The translations under genes were made by a program, and so were the position numbers. Shown here piece by piece: positions 33,830-42,386 of a DNA stretch of 64,000 nt. This stretch comes from Clostridia bacterium (GTDB lineage Bacteria; Bacillota; Clostridia; Oscillospirales; Acutalibacteraceae). The number at the start of each line of letters is the position of its first letter. The stretch's first letter is position 1. Under the pieces are notes generated by a model. The model made no database searches. It had not been told where the DNA came from and was given only the letters and a program-made list of their open reading frames with translations. The stretch is taken from assembly GCA_900767025.1 (NCBI GenBank), contig CAAFXS010000011.1:9957-73956 (forward strand), read 5' to 3'.

Positions 33830-34183
33830 ATGGCAAGAATTAAGGGCGCTATGGCAACCCGTAAAAGAAGAAAGAAAGTATTAAAAGCAGCAAAAGGCTA
33901 TTACGGCGGAAAGCATCGTCTTTTCAAAACAGCAAAGCAGGCTGTTATGAAGAGCGGTCAGTATGCATATATCGGCAGAAAGCAGAAGAAGAGAGATTTC
34001 AGAAGAATGTGGATTACCCGTATTTCTGCTGCCTGCAAGGCTAACGGCACAAACTATTCAACATTTATGAACGGTCTTAAAAAGGCAGGCATCGACCTTA
34101 ACAGAAAGATGCTTGCAGAGATTGCCGTTGCAGACGAAAAGGGCTTTGCAGCACTTGTTGAAGCCGCAAAAGCAGCACTGTAA
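33830..34183 (+). CDS. rplT: 50S ribosomal protein L20
   Basis: This 117-residue basic protein is L20, needed early in 50S assembly. It begins MARIKGAMATRKRRKK and has the RRMWITRISAACKANG segment of the globular domain. In Firmicutes L20 also binds the infC leader to lower expression of its own operon, and such a leader is visible at 32892-33030. CGGAGGT precedes the ATG. Confidence 0.97.
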   Translation: MARIKGAMATRKRRKKVLKAAKGYYGGKHRLFKTAKQAVMKSGQYAYIGRKQKKRDFRRMWITRISAACKANGTNYSTFMNGLKKAGIDLNRKMLAEIAVADEKGFAALVEAAKAAL

Positions 34184-34190
34184 ATTATTT

Positions 34191-34221
34191 AGGACAGACA
34201 CAGCAGTGTCTGTCCTTTATT
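34191..34221 (+). terminator. Terminator of the infC operon
   Basis: AGGACAGACAC pairs with GTGTCTGTCCT around a small AGCA loop, followed by TTATTTG. Confidence 0.9.
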
Positions 34222-34244
34222 TGTTTTGGACAGAAATATTTTAT

Positions 34245-34274
34245 TTTACCTATTGAAATTTTTTGCTTTATAAT
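34245..34274 (+). promoter_or_regulatory. Probable promoter of the methyltransferase-dprA-topA run
   Basis: TTTACC (34245-34250) and TATAAT (34269-34274) have an 18-base spacer, about 80 bases before the first start codon. Confidence 0.55.
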
Positions 34275-34354
34275 GTAATATATTATAAATTAATATTAAG
34301 TCAGTGATTTCTTTAAACTTATGTAAATTATTGGCACGCTTTATGGAGTTGTGT

Positions 34355-35131
34355 ATGGAAAAAATCACAGGTAAAAATAATGAACTTATTAAGGGCGTTA
34401 AAAAACTGATTTCCTCCTCCGGGGAGCGTAAGGCGGAAGGCCGCTTTGTACTGGAAGGGGCAAGGCTGGTTTTTGATGTCCTTAATTCTTTATATCAGGT
34501 CAGCTGCTTTCTTGTAACGGAAAATGCTTACGAAAAATATAAGGCTCAGTGCGACACTCTTATTGAGCGGTCCGACAAAGCGTATTTTATTTCCGAAGAA
34601 ATAGCGAAAAAGCTCAGCGATACAAAAAATCCCCAGGGTATCTTTGCCGTTTGCAAAATCTCCGATAAAGAAATTGATATTGTTACAAACGGAAAATATA
34701 TTGCTCTTGACAATTTGCAGGACCCGGGTAATTTGGGAACTGTTATCCGTACCGCCGAGGCACTTGGCATAGACGGTGTAATAGTGGGCGGAGGATGCGA
34801 TATATATAATCCAAAGGTTCTTCGTTCCTCAATGGGCTCGGTGCTGAGACTCGATATTGTCCGTTGCAATGATGTTGCAGAAAAGCTTTCACAGTTAAAA
34901 GCATCAGGCTTTCGAATTTATGCAACCACCCCTGACAGTAACGCCGTTCCTGTTACGGAAATTGATTTTTCAAAGGGCGGTATATGTGTTATCGGCAACG
35001 AGGCTAACGGCGTGTCCGACAGTGTAATAAATCTTGCTCACCGATGCATAACAATCCCTATGAAGGGCAGAGCGGAAAGCCTTAACGCTTCGGCGGCGGC
35101 ATCGGTAATTATGTGGGAGATGCTCAGATGA
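34355..35131 (+). CDS. TrmH/SpoU-family RNA 2'-O-methyltransferase
   Basis: This 258-residue SPOUT enzyme 2'-O-methylates a ribose in rRNA or tRNA. An N-terminal substrate-binding domain (to about 95) is followed by the knotted catalytic domain. Its three motifs are GNLGTVIRTAEALGI, CVIGNEANGVSD and ITIPMKGRAESLNASAAA. I chose ATG 34355 because it follows GGAG and gives a normal N-terminus (KNNELIKGVKKL). The in-frame ATG at 34304 would add an unrelated hydrophobic stretch. The target nucleotide is not identifiable. The stop overlaps the dprA start as ATGA. Confidence 0.88.
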   Translation: MEKITGKNNELIKGVKKLISSSGERKAEGRFVLEGARLVFDVLNSLYQVSCFLVTENAYEKYKAQCDTLIERSDKAYFISEEIAKKLSDTKNPQGIFAVCKISDKEIDIVTNGKYIALDNLQDPGNLGTVIRTAEALGIDGVIVGGGCDIYNPKVLRSSMGSVLRLDIVRCNDVAEKLSQLKASGFRIYATTPDSNAVPVTEIDFSKGGICVIGNEANGVSDSVINLAHRCITIPMKGRAESLNASAAASVIMWEMLR

Positions 35132-36330
35132 GTGAAAATATAAAATATTGGCTATGGCTCCAAAGGGCACTGGGCGAGGGAGCACACATAAATAAAATTA
35201 TTGAGGATTTCGGCTCCGCCAAGGCTCTTTACGATGCTAACATACTTGAATGGCGTATGAGCACGGCGTTAACTGCAAAGCAGGTTAATAAGCTGGAGGA
35301 AACGGATATTAATTCCGTTAACGAAATTATTTATACCTGCCGTGAGAATAATTGGCAGATTATTGATTATGATGATAAAAGCTATCCCAAAATGCTTAAA
35401 GAGATAGTTAATCCGCCTGCGGTGCTTTATGTTGACGGCGTTCTGCCGGATTTTGATAAATATGCGTCAATCGCAATTGTAGGAACGAGAAACGCAGGGG
35501 ACTACGCAGTTAAGGTTACTCACATTATGAGCAGGGGAGTTGCCGACGCAGGCGCAGTGGTAGTCAGCGGCGGTGCCTTGGGCGTTGATACTGCCGCTCA
35601 CAGAGGAGCACTTGTTTCCGGCGGAAAAACCGTTGCGGTGCTTGGCTGTGGCTTTGGTACAAATTACCTTAACGAAAACAGACAGCTCCGTGATACGATT
35701 AAGGAAAACGGCGCTCTTGTTACGGAGTATCCGCCTTACACAAGAGCAAGCCGTACAACCTTTCCTATGAGAAACAGGATTATAAGCGGTCTTTCCTTGG
35801 GAGTGCTTGTGGTTGAGGCAGGTGTTAAAAGCGGTAGCCTTATTACCGCAAACCTTGCACTTGAACAGGGCAGGGATGTGTATGCAGTTCCGGCATCTGT
35901 TTTGTCATTGGACTTTGCAGGCACCAACAAGCTTATCGACGACGGTGCAACTGTTGTAACAAAGCCTGTTCAGCTTGTTGAACCCTATGCTTACAGATTT
36001 GATACCCTTGATGCTTCAAAGGTTAAAACCGTTGACGAATATGTTTACGGCTTTTCCGATAAAAATGCAAACATACCTAAAACGGCGGAGCCTGATTTTA
36101 ACGAAGGTAATCAAAGCAGAAAGGAAAGGCTTTCCCGTGAAAAGAAAGCACTTAACCTCAGCGGTGACGCTGATAAGGTTTTCAGGTGCTTGGAGGACAG
36201 CTTTTCTCATATTGATATAATAACGGAAAAAACGGGGCTTTCCACAGGCAGCGTGGTTTCGGCTTTAACACAGCTTGAAATTATGGGGCTTGCAGAAAGT
36301 GCATCCGGAAAAAGATATAAAAAGATTTAA
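35128..36330 (+). CDS. dprA: DNA-processing protein DprA
   Basis: This 400-residue protein loads RecA on incoming single-stranded DNA during natural transformation. The Rossmann-like core has VGTRNAGDYAVKV, SGGALGVDTAAHRGAL and GLSLGVLVVEAGVKSGSLIT. The C-terminus carries a winged-helix segment (DIITEKTGLSTGSVVSALTQL). I chose ATG 35128, overlapping the upstream stop as ATGA. An upstream in-frame ATG at 35113 lies within the methyltransferase gene. The place before topA is the classical dprA-topA-trmFO order of Firmicutes. Confidence 0.94.
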   Translation: MSENIKYWLWLQRALGEGAHINKIIEDFGSAKALYDANILEWRMSTALTAKQVNKLEETDINSVNEIIYTCRENNWQIIDYDDKSYPKMLKEIVNPPAVLYVDGVLPDFDKYASIAIVGTRNAGDYAVKVTHIMSRGVADAGAVVVSGGALGVDTAAHRGALVSGGKTVAVLGCGFGTNYLNENRQLRDTIKENGALVTEYPPYTRASRTTFPMRNRIISGLSLGVLVVEAGVKSGSLITANLALEQGRDVYAVPASVLSLDFAGTNKLIDDGATVVTKPVQLVEPYAYRFDTLDASKVKTVDEYVYGFSDKNANIPKTAEPDFNEGNQSRKERLSREKKALNLSGDADKVFRCLEDSFSHIDIITEKTGLSTGSVVSALTQLEIMGLAESASGKRYKKI

Positions 36331-36351
36331 AATCCCGAAAGGAAAAATTAT

Positions 36352-38454
36352 ATGTCTAAATTAGTTATAGTTGAGTCGCCTGCAAAGGCAAAGAATATCA
36401 AAGGCTATCTTGGCAGAGGCTACGAGGTTGTTGCCTCAATGGGTCATGTAAGGGACCTGCCTGCCGCTCGCTTAAGCGTTGATGTTGCAAACGATTTTGA
36501 GCCCAAATATGCAATCATCAAGGGCAAGGAAAATTTTGTTAAGGATTTAAAGAAAAAGGCAGATGCCGCCGATTATGTTTATCTTGCAACGGACCCTGAC
36601 CGTGAGGGAGAGGCTATTTCCTGGCATCTGGCAACTTTGCTTGATTTGGATATGAACGAGAAGAACAGAGTTACCTTTAACGAAATCACCAAAAACGGCG
36701 TTAAAAACGGAATGGACCATCCAAGAGCCATTGACATTGATTTTGTTAACGCACAGCAGGCAAGAAGAATTCTTGACAGATTAATCGGCTACAAGCTGTC
36801 ACCCTTTATTTCACAAAAAATCAGAAGGGGTCTTTCAGCCGGCAGAGTTCAGTCCGTTGCTCTTCGCCTTATCGTTGACAGAGAGGAAGAGATAAGAGCA
36901 TTTAAGCCTGAGGAGTATTGGTCAATTGACGCAAAATTAACAAATCCTCCCGAGCGCAAGGCGTTCTCCGCATCAATCTACGGCAAAAACGGTGAAAAGA
37001 TAAAAATAGAAAATAAAGAGCAAAGCGATAAAATCCTTGCTGAGCTTGAAAATTCACAGTATGTGGTAACGGCAGTTAAAAAGGGCAGCAGAAAGAAAAA
37101 TCCTACACCGCCGTTTATCACCTCAACTCTTCAGCAGGAGGCATCACGCCGTCTTTCCTTCCAGGCAAGGCGAACAATGAAGGCCGCACAGGAGCTTTAC
37201 GAGGGCGTTGATGCAGGTGAGCTTGGCACCGTGGGTCTTATCACCTATATGAGAACCGACTCTCTTCGTATTTCCGAGGAGGCAAGGGCAGTAGGTAATC
37301 AGTATATCCTTGAAACCTACGGTCAAAAGTATCTGCCCAAAAAGCCAAGGTACTATAAGTCAAAAAGCAATATTCAGGACGGTCACGAGGCTATAAGACC
37401 CTCAATGCCAAATATTACACCTGAGTCTGTTAAGCAGTATTTAACCACTGACCAGTACAAGATTTATAAGCTTGTGTGGGAACGCTTTATTGCATCTCTT
37501 ATGGAGGCGTGCCTGCAGGAAACAATGAAAATCGAAATCACCGCAGGTGACTATATTTTCACCGCCACAGGCTACACGGTTAAGTTTGACGGCTTCACCG
37601 CTCTTTATGAGGAAAAGGGCGATGACGAAAAGAATAACAGCGATTCCGCTCCTCTTCCTGCTATGGCAGAGGGCGATGTGCTCAAATTAAAGAGCATTTT
37701 AGGTAATCAGCATTTCACCCAGCCGCCTGCAAGATACACAGAGGCGTCGCTGACAAAAGCCCTGGAGGAAAACGGCGTGGGCAGACCCTCAACCTATGTA
37801 ACAATTACCTCAACAATTCTTAACAGGGAATATGTTAAGCGAGAGGGCAAGCAGTTTGTTCCCACCGAGCTTGGCGAGGCTGTAACCCATCTTCTTGAGG
37901 ATAAAATGCCCAATATCGTTAATGTAAAATACACCTCCAAAATGGAGGGCGATTTGGATAAAATCGACAGCGGCGAAAAGAACTACAAGGAAATGATTAG
38001 GCTTTACTACGATGAGTTTGAAAAGCCCCTTGAAAAAGCCAAGCAGGAAATGCAGGGCGTTAAGATTAAGCTTAAGGAAGAGGAAACCGATGTTGTCTGT
38101 GAAAAATGCGGCAGAAATATGGTTGTAAAGGTTGGCAGATTCGGTAAATTCCTTGCCTGCCCCGGCTATCCGGAATGTAAGAATACCAAGCCTCTTGTTT
38201 ATAAAACAAAGGCAAAATGTCCCGAGTGCGGCGGCGATGTTATTGAAAAGAAAACAAAGAAGGGCACCTCCTTCTTCGGCTGTTCAAATTATCCCGACTG
38301 CAACTTTATGACCTGGGACGCTCCCTCCGACGAGGTTTGCCCCAAGTGCGGAAAGTCTCTCTTTAAGCGCAGAGGTAATATTCTCTACTGTCCCGATACC
38401 GAGGGCTGCGGCTTCACAAAGCCAGTACCACGCAAAAAGAAAAGCGAAGAATAA
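36352..38454 (+). CDS. topA: DNA topoisomerase I
   Basis: This 700-residue type IA topoisomerase relaxes negative supercoils. It has the N-terminal toprim domain (VESPAKAKNI, then TDPDREGEAISWHL) and the active-site tyrosine Y299 in GLITYMRTDS. Three C-terminal zinc ribbons follow, each with four cysteines (CEKCG, CPECG and CPKCG at their starts). The length matches Firmicutes TopA. GAAAGGAA precedes the ATG. The next gene starts 3 bases after the stop. Confidence 0.96.
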   Translation: MSKLVIVESPAKAKNIKGYLGRGYEVVASMGHVRDLPAARLSVDVANDFEPKYAIIKGKENFVKDLKKKADAADYVYLATDPDREGEAISWHLATLLDLDMNEKNRVTFNEITKNGVKNGMDHPRAIDIDFVNAQQARRILDRLIGYKLSPFISQKIRRGLSAGRVQSVALRLIVDREEEIRAFKPEEYWSIDAKLTNPPERKAFSASIYGKNGEKIKIENKEQSDKILAELENSQYVVTAVKKGSRKKNPTPPFITSTLQQEASRRLSFQARRTMKAAQELYEGVDAGELGTVGLITYMRTDSLRISEEARAVGNQYILETYGQKYLPKKPRYYKSKSNIQDGHEAIRPSMPNITPESVKQYLTTDQYKIYKLVWERFIASLMEACLQETMKIEITAGDYIFTATGYTVKFDGFTALYEEKGDDEKNNSDSAPLPAMAEGDVLKLKSILGNQHFTQPPARYTEASLTKALEENGVGRPSTYVTITSTILNREYVKREGKQFVPTELGEAVTHLLEDKMPNIVNVKYTSKMEGDLDKIDSGEKNYKEMIRLYYDEFEKPLEKAKQEMQGVKIKLKEEETDVVCEKCGRNMVVKVGRFGKFLACPGYPECKNTKPLVYKTKAKCPECGGDVIEKKTKKGTSFFGCSNYPDCNFMTWDAPSDEVCPKCGKSLFKRRGNILYCPDTEGCGFTKPVPRKKKSEE

Positions 38455-38456
38455 TT

Positions 38457-39755
38457 ATGAAATTTAGAGTTATAGGCGCAGGGCTTGCAGGAGTTGAAGC
38501 CGCCTGGCAGATTGCAGAGGCAGGCTTTCAGGTTGACCTTTATGAAATGAAGGGCATCAAACGCACCCCTGCCCATAAAACCGATATGTTTGCGGAGCTT
38601 GTTTGTTCAAATTCCCTGAAAGCATCACGGCTTGAAAGTGCCGCAGGCTTGCTTAAGGAGGAAATGTTCCTTTTAGGCTCACTTACAGTTCCAATAGCAA
38701 GGCAGTGTGCCGTGCCGGCAGGCGGAGCCTTGGCAGTTGACAGGGATAAGTTTTCTGCATCGGTAACGGAAAAAATCAAAAACCATAAAAATATCAATAT
38801 AATTACACAGGTGGTTGAAAGCCTTGATATAACCGATGACTGCATAACAATCGTTGCAACAGGTCCTTTAACCGACGGTGCACTTGCAGAAAGCATCAGT
38901 GAATTAACAGGCGATTACCTGAGCTTTTATGATGCGGCAGCGCCCATAGTAACCGCAGACAGCATTGATATGTCAAAGGCCTTCGGTGCATCAAGATATG
39001 ACCGAGGCGGTGACAGTGATTATCTTAACTGCCCCTTTAACAAGGCTGAATACGAGGATTTCATCAATGAGCTTGTTAATGCCGAAGGCGCAGTGGTTCA
39101 CGACTTTGATGTGTACGAGGGCTGTATGCCTATCGAAAAGCTTGCTAAAAGAGGGCTTGACGCTCCGCGCTTCGGTCCTATGAAGCCTGTGGGCTTGGTA
39201 AATCCTGCAACAGGTCACAGACCATGGGCGTGTGTTCAGCTTAGAAGAGAAAATGACAAAGGCACAATGTTTAATCTTGTGGGATTTCAGACAAATCTTA
39301 AATTCGGCGAGCAGAAAAGAGTTTTTTCAATGATACCCGGTCTTGAAAATGCAGAGTTTGTCCGCTACGGTGTAATGCACAGAAATTCCTTTATTAATTC
39401 ACCTATGCTACTTAATCCGGATTTCAGTATGAGGGATAACAGCAACCTGTTTTTTGCAGGGCAGATAACAGGTGTTGAGGGTTATATGGAGTCCGCATCA
39501 AGCGGAATTATTGCAGGCATCAACGCAGTGCGCCTTGCGCAGGGGAAGGATAGCTTCGTCCCCGAGGCTGACACAATGATAGGCTCACTGTGTGCTTATA
39601 TCAGTGATGAAAGTGTTAAGAGCTTTCAGCCGATGGGTGCAAATTTCGGTATTTTGCCACCTATCGAACCAAAGATTAAGGATAAAAAGGAGAGGTATTC
39701 GGCTCTTTCACAAAGAGCGGTTGCATCTCTTAAATCATCAATGGAGAAAATGTGA
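38457..39755 (+). CDS. trmFO: tRNA m5U54 methyltransferase TrmFO
   Basis: This 432-residue flavoprotein uses methylene-tetrahydrofolate and FAD to make ribothymidine at tRNA position 54. The FAD-binding Rossmann motif GAGLAGVEA is at about 7-15. The family segments ELVCSNSLKA, PVGLVNPATGHRPWACVQLR, FAGQITGVEGYMESASSG and FGILPPIEPKIK are all present. It replaces the SAM-dependent TrmA in most Firmicutes. The stop codon is shared with the plsX start. Confidence 0.95.
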   Translation: MKFRVIGAGLAGVEAAWQIAEAGFQVDLYEMKGIKRTPAHKTDMFAELVCSNSLKASRLESAAGLLKEEMFLLGSLTVPIARQCAVPAGGALAVDRDKFSASVTEKIKNHKNINIITQVVESLDITDDCITIVATGPLTDGALAESISELTGDYLSFYDAAAPIVTADSIDMSKAFGASRYDRGGDSDYLNCPFNKAEYEDFINELVNAEGAVVHDFDVYEGCMPIEKLAKRGLDAPRFGPMKPVGLVNPATGHRPWACVQLRRENDKGTMFNLVGFQTNLKFGEQKRVFSMIPGLENAEFVRYGVMHRNSFINSPMLLNPDFSMRDNSNLFFAGQITGVEGYMESASSGIIAGINAVRLAQGKDSFVPEADTMIGSLCAYISDESVKSFQPMGANFGILPPIEPKIKDKKERYSALSQRAVASLKSSMEKM

Positions 39756-40747
39756 TGAAAATTATTATTGACGCCATGGGCGGCGATAACGCTCCTCTTG
39801 AAATAATCAAGGGAACGGCAATGGCAATTAAGGAGTACGGCATAAAAGCCGTGCTTGTGGGCGACAGCAAGGTAATCAAAAAATGTGCCGCTGAAAACAA
39901 TATTTCCCTTGAGGGCTGTGAGCTTGAGGAGGCACAGAGTGTTATTGAAATGACCGACGACGCAAAATCAGTGCTTAAAGAAAAATCCGATTCCTCTATG
40001 GCAGTAGGCTTTAAACTGCTGAACGAGGGCAGGGGAGATGCCTTTGTCAGCGCCGGCAACACAGGTGCAATCACCGTTGGCGCAACACTTATTACAAAAA
40101 GAATAAAGGGTGTAAAAAGACCTGCCATTGCATCAATTATGCCCAGTGAAGAAAAGCCGTTTTTACTCCTTGACTGCGGTGCTAATTCCGAATGCAGAGC
40201 AGAATTTCTGTATCAGTTCGGCTTAATGGGTGATTTGTATATGAGGCATATTATGAAGGTGGACAGTCCTCGAGTTGCCCTTGCCAATAACGGTACCGAG
40301 GAAACCAAGGGCACACCGCTTGTTAAAGAAGCCTACGCCCTTATGAAAAATGCACCTTATAATTTTATCGGCAATATTGAAGGAAGGCAGATTCCCTTCG
40401 GCGATGCAGATGTTATTGTTGCCGACGGCTTTTCAGGTAATCTTATACTCAAAATGTACGAGGGTGTGGCAAAGGTGCTGATGAACGGCATCAAGGCTGC
40501 ATTTATGAAAAATACATTGTCAAAGCTGTCATACCTTGGTGTTAAATCCGGTATTGACGATATGAAAAAGCAGTTTGACTACAAGGAATACGGCGGTGCA
40601 GTGCTTTTGGGCGTTCGCAAGCCTGTGGTTAAGGCACACGGCTCTGCCGATGCAAGAACCTTTAAAAACGCAGTTAAGCAGGCAGTTTGGTTTTTGGAAA
40701 ACGACCTGATAAATGAAATTGAAAAAAGCTTGAGGATAGAAGAATAA
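39755..40747 (+). CDS. plsX: Phosphate acyltransferase PlsX
   Basis: This 330-residue protein makes acyl-phosphate from acyl-ACP, the first committed step of phospholipid synthesis in most bacteria. It begins MKIIIDAMGGDNAP and has SAGNTGAITVGAT, LLDCGANSE and VADGFSGNLILK. I chose ATG 39755 (overlap TGATG with trmFO) over the GTG three bases before. The acpP gene often found between plsX and rnc is missing here, as rnc starts on the plsX stop. Confidence 0.95.
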   Translation: MKIIIDAMGGDNAPLEIIKGTAMAIKEYGIKAVLVGDSKVIKKCAAENNISLEGCELEEAQSVIEMTDDAKSVLKEKSDSSMAVGFKLLNEGRGDAFVSAGNTGAITVGATLITKRIKGVKRPAIASIMPSEEKPFLLLDCGANSECRAEFLYQFGLMGDLYMRHIMKVDSPRVALANNGTEETKGTPLVKEAYALMKNAPYNFIGNIEGRQIPFGDADVIVADGFSGNLILKMYEGVAKVLMNGIKAAFMKNTLSKLSYLGVKSGIDDMKKQFDYKEYGGAVLLGVRKPVVKAHGSADARTFKNAVKQAVWFLENDLINEIEKSLRIEE

Positions 40748-41418
40748 TGATAGCTCTTGAAAAAAGAATCGGCTACAAATTTAAAAATCAAAATTATCTT
40801 ATGGAGGCTCTGACCCATTCCACCTTTGCTTACGAAAGGGATAACGGTATGAAATGCAACGAGCGTCTTGAGTTTTTGGGCGATGCGGTTTTATCTGCAA
40901 TTTCGGCAGAGTTTTTGTTTAACAAATATCCCGATATGCCCGAGGGTCAGCTTACAAAGCTCCGTGCATCTCTTGTATGTACCGAGAGCCTGAGCACCTT
41001 TGCACGAAAAATTGATTTGGGCAAGGCATTGCTTTTAGGCAAGGGCGAGGCCAACACAGGCGGAGCTGACCGCCCCTCAAATCTTGAAAACGCCTTTGAG
41101 GCGCTTATTGCCGCTATCTATCTTGACGGAGGTATGGAGTGCGCAAGGACCTTTGTGCTCGGCTTTCTTAACGAGGCGCTGGAAAGCCATAATATCAACT
41201 TTAAGGATTACAAAACAACTCTTCAGGAGGTTGTGCAGAAAAATCCCGGTGAAAATGTCACCTATGTTTTAGTAGGCGAAAGCGGTCCCGACCATAACAA
41301 GGAATTTGTTATGGAGGTGCATCTTAACTCAAATGTAATCGGAGTAGGCAAGGGCAGGAGCAAAAAAAGCGCAGAACAGGCTGCCGCAAAGGAAGCATTG
41401 GAGCTGATGGGTTTATGA
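40747..41418 (+). CDS. rnc: Ribonuclease III
   Basis: This 223-residue enzyme cuts double-stranded RNA, including rRNA precursors. The catalytic signature ERLEFLGDAVLS is at about 39-50, with a second acidic cluster in ENAFEALIAAIYLDGG. The C-terminal double-stranded RNA-binding domain (about 155-221) ends in GKGRSKKSAEQAAAKEALE. It overlaps plsX by one base and the next gene by four. Confidence 0.96.
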   Translation: MIALEKRIGYKFKNQNYLMEALTHSTFAYERDNGMKCNERLEFLGDAVLSAISAEFLFNKYPDMPEGQLTKLRASLVCTESLSTFARKIDLGKALLLGKGEANTGGADRPSNLENAFEALIAAIYLDGGMECARTFVLGFLNEALESHNINFKDYKTTLQEVVQKNPGENVTYVLVGESGPDHNKEFVMEVHLNSNVIGVGKGRSKKSAEQAAAKEALELMGL

Positions 41419-42386
41419 AAAAAGGAAATATAAGCATTTTTGTTCCTCATCAGGGCTGTCCCTGCCAGTGCTCCTTCTGTAATCAGAAAACCATCACGGG
41501 TCAGACAAAAGCACCTGATAAAGAGGATGTTGTTAACGCAGTTGAAACTGCACTGAAAAAAAAGAATTTTGAATATGAAATAGCCTTTTTCGGCGGCTCC
41601 TTTACCGCTATTGAAAGGGATTATATGACCTCCCTTCTTGATGCGGCTTATCCCTATGTTAAAAGCGGACAGGTTAATGGCATACGCATTTCCACAAGAC
41701 CCGATAGCATTGATGAGGAAATACTTGGACTCCTTAAAGGCTACGGTGTTACTGCCATTGAGCTTGGGGCACAGAGCATGGATAACGGCGTCCTTGAGGC
41801 AAACAGACGGGGGCACACTGCAGAGGATGTTGTCAACGCATCAAATCTTATTAAATCCTATGGCTTTGAGCTTGGACTCCAGATGATGACAGGTCTTTAT
41901 ACCGATACAAAGGAAAAATGTATTGAAACGGCTGAAAAGATAATTGACCTTGAGCCACAGACCCTTCGTATTTATCCCACGGTTGTGCTTAAAGATACAT
42001 ATCTTGCCGAGCTTTATGAAAAAGAGCTTTACAAGCCACTTAATGCCGATGAGTCGGCAGAGCTTTGTGCAAAGCTTGTTCCTATGTTTGAACAGGCAAA
42101 AATTAAAATAATCCGCCTTGGGCTTCATTCAAGCGAGGATATCAAAAGAAATATGATTGCCGGCGGCTTTCACGACAGCTTCGGCGAGCTTGTAAAATCA
42201 AGAATTATGGCGGACAAAATACTTGCCCTTCCGCCGGGGGATTACCAGGTTTTTGTTAATCCCAAATCACTTTCAAAGCTTAAGGGCAACGGAAAAAGCA
42301 ATATCTATCTCCTTATGGAAAGGGGATATAACATAAAAATAATCACCGACAACGGTATGGCGGTTGATGAATTGAGGATTAAATAA
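41415..42386 (+). CDS. Radical SAM protein, Elp3-like, of the rnc-smc locus
   Basis: This 323-residue protein has the radical SAM cluster motif at C15, C19 and C22 (GCPCQCSFCNQ), followed by FFGGSFTAIE and RISTRPDSID. It resembles the Elp3-like radical SAM group that sits between rnc and smc in many Clostridia. It lacks the C-terminal acetyltransferase domain of true Elp3, so a tRNA U34 role is uncertain. Start and stop both overlap neighbouring genes (ATGA and TAATG), implying close coupling. The function remains unknown. Confidence 0.82.
   Translation: MKKGNISIFVPHQGCPCQCSFCNQKTITGQTKAPDKEDVVNAVETALKKKNFEYEIAFFGGSFTAIERDYMTSLLDAAYPYVKSGQVNGIRISTRPDSIDEEILGLLKGYGVTAIELGAQSMDNGVLEANRRGHTAEDVVNASNLIKSYGFELGLQMMTGLYTDTKEKCIETAEKIIDLEPQTLRIYPTVVLKDTYLAELYEKELYKPLNADESAELCAKLVPMFEQAKIKIIRLGLHSSEDIKRNMIAGGFHDSFGELVKSRIMADKILALPPGDYQVFVNPKSLSKLKGNGKSNIYLLMERGYNIKIITDNGMAVDELRIK

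Noticed and set aside
39755..41418. Missing acpP between plsX and rnc as a sign of rearrangement
   Set aside because: The genes overlap cleanly and acpP is often encoded elsewhere, so absence here is not informative.
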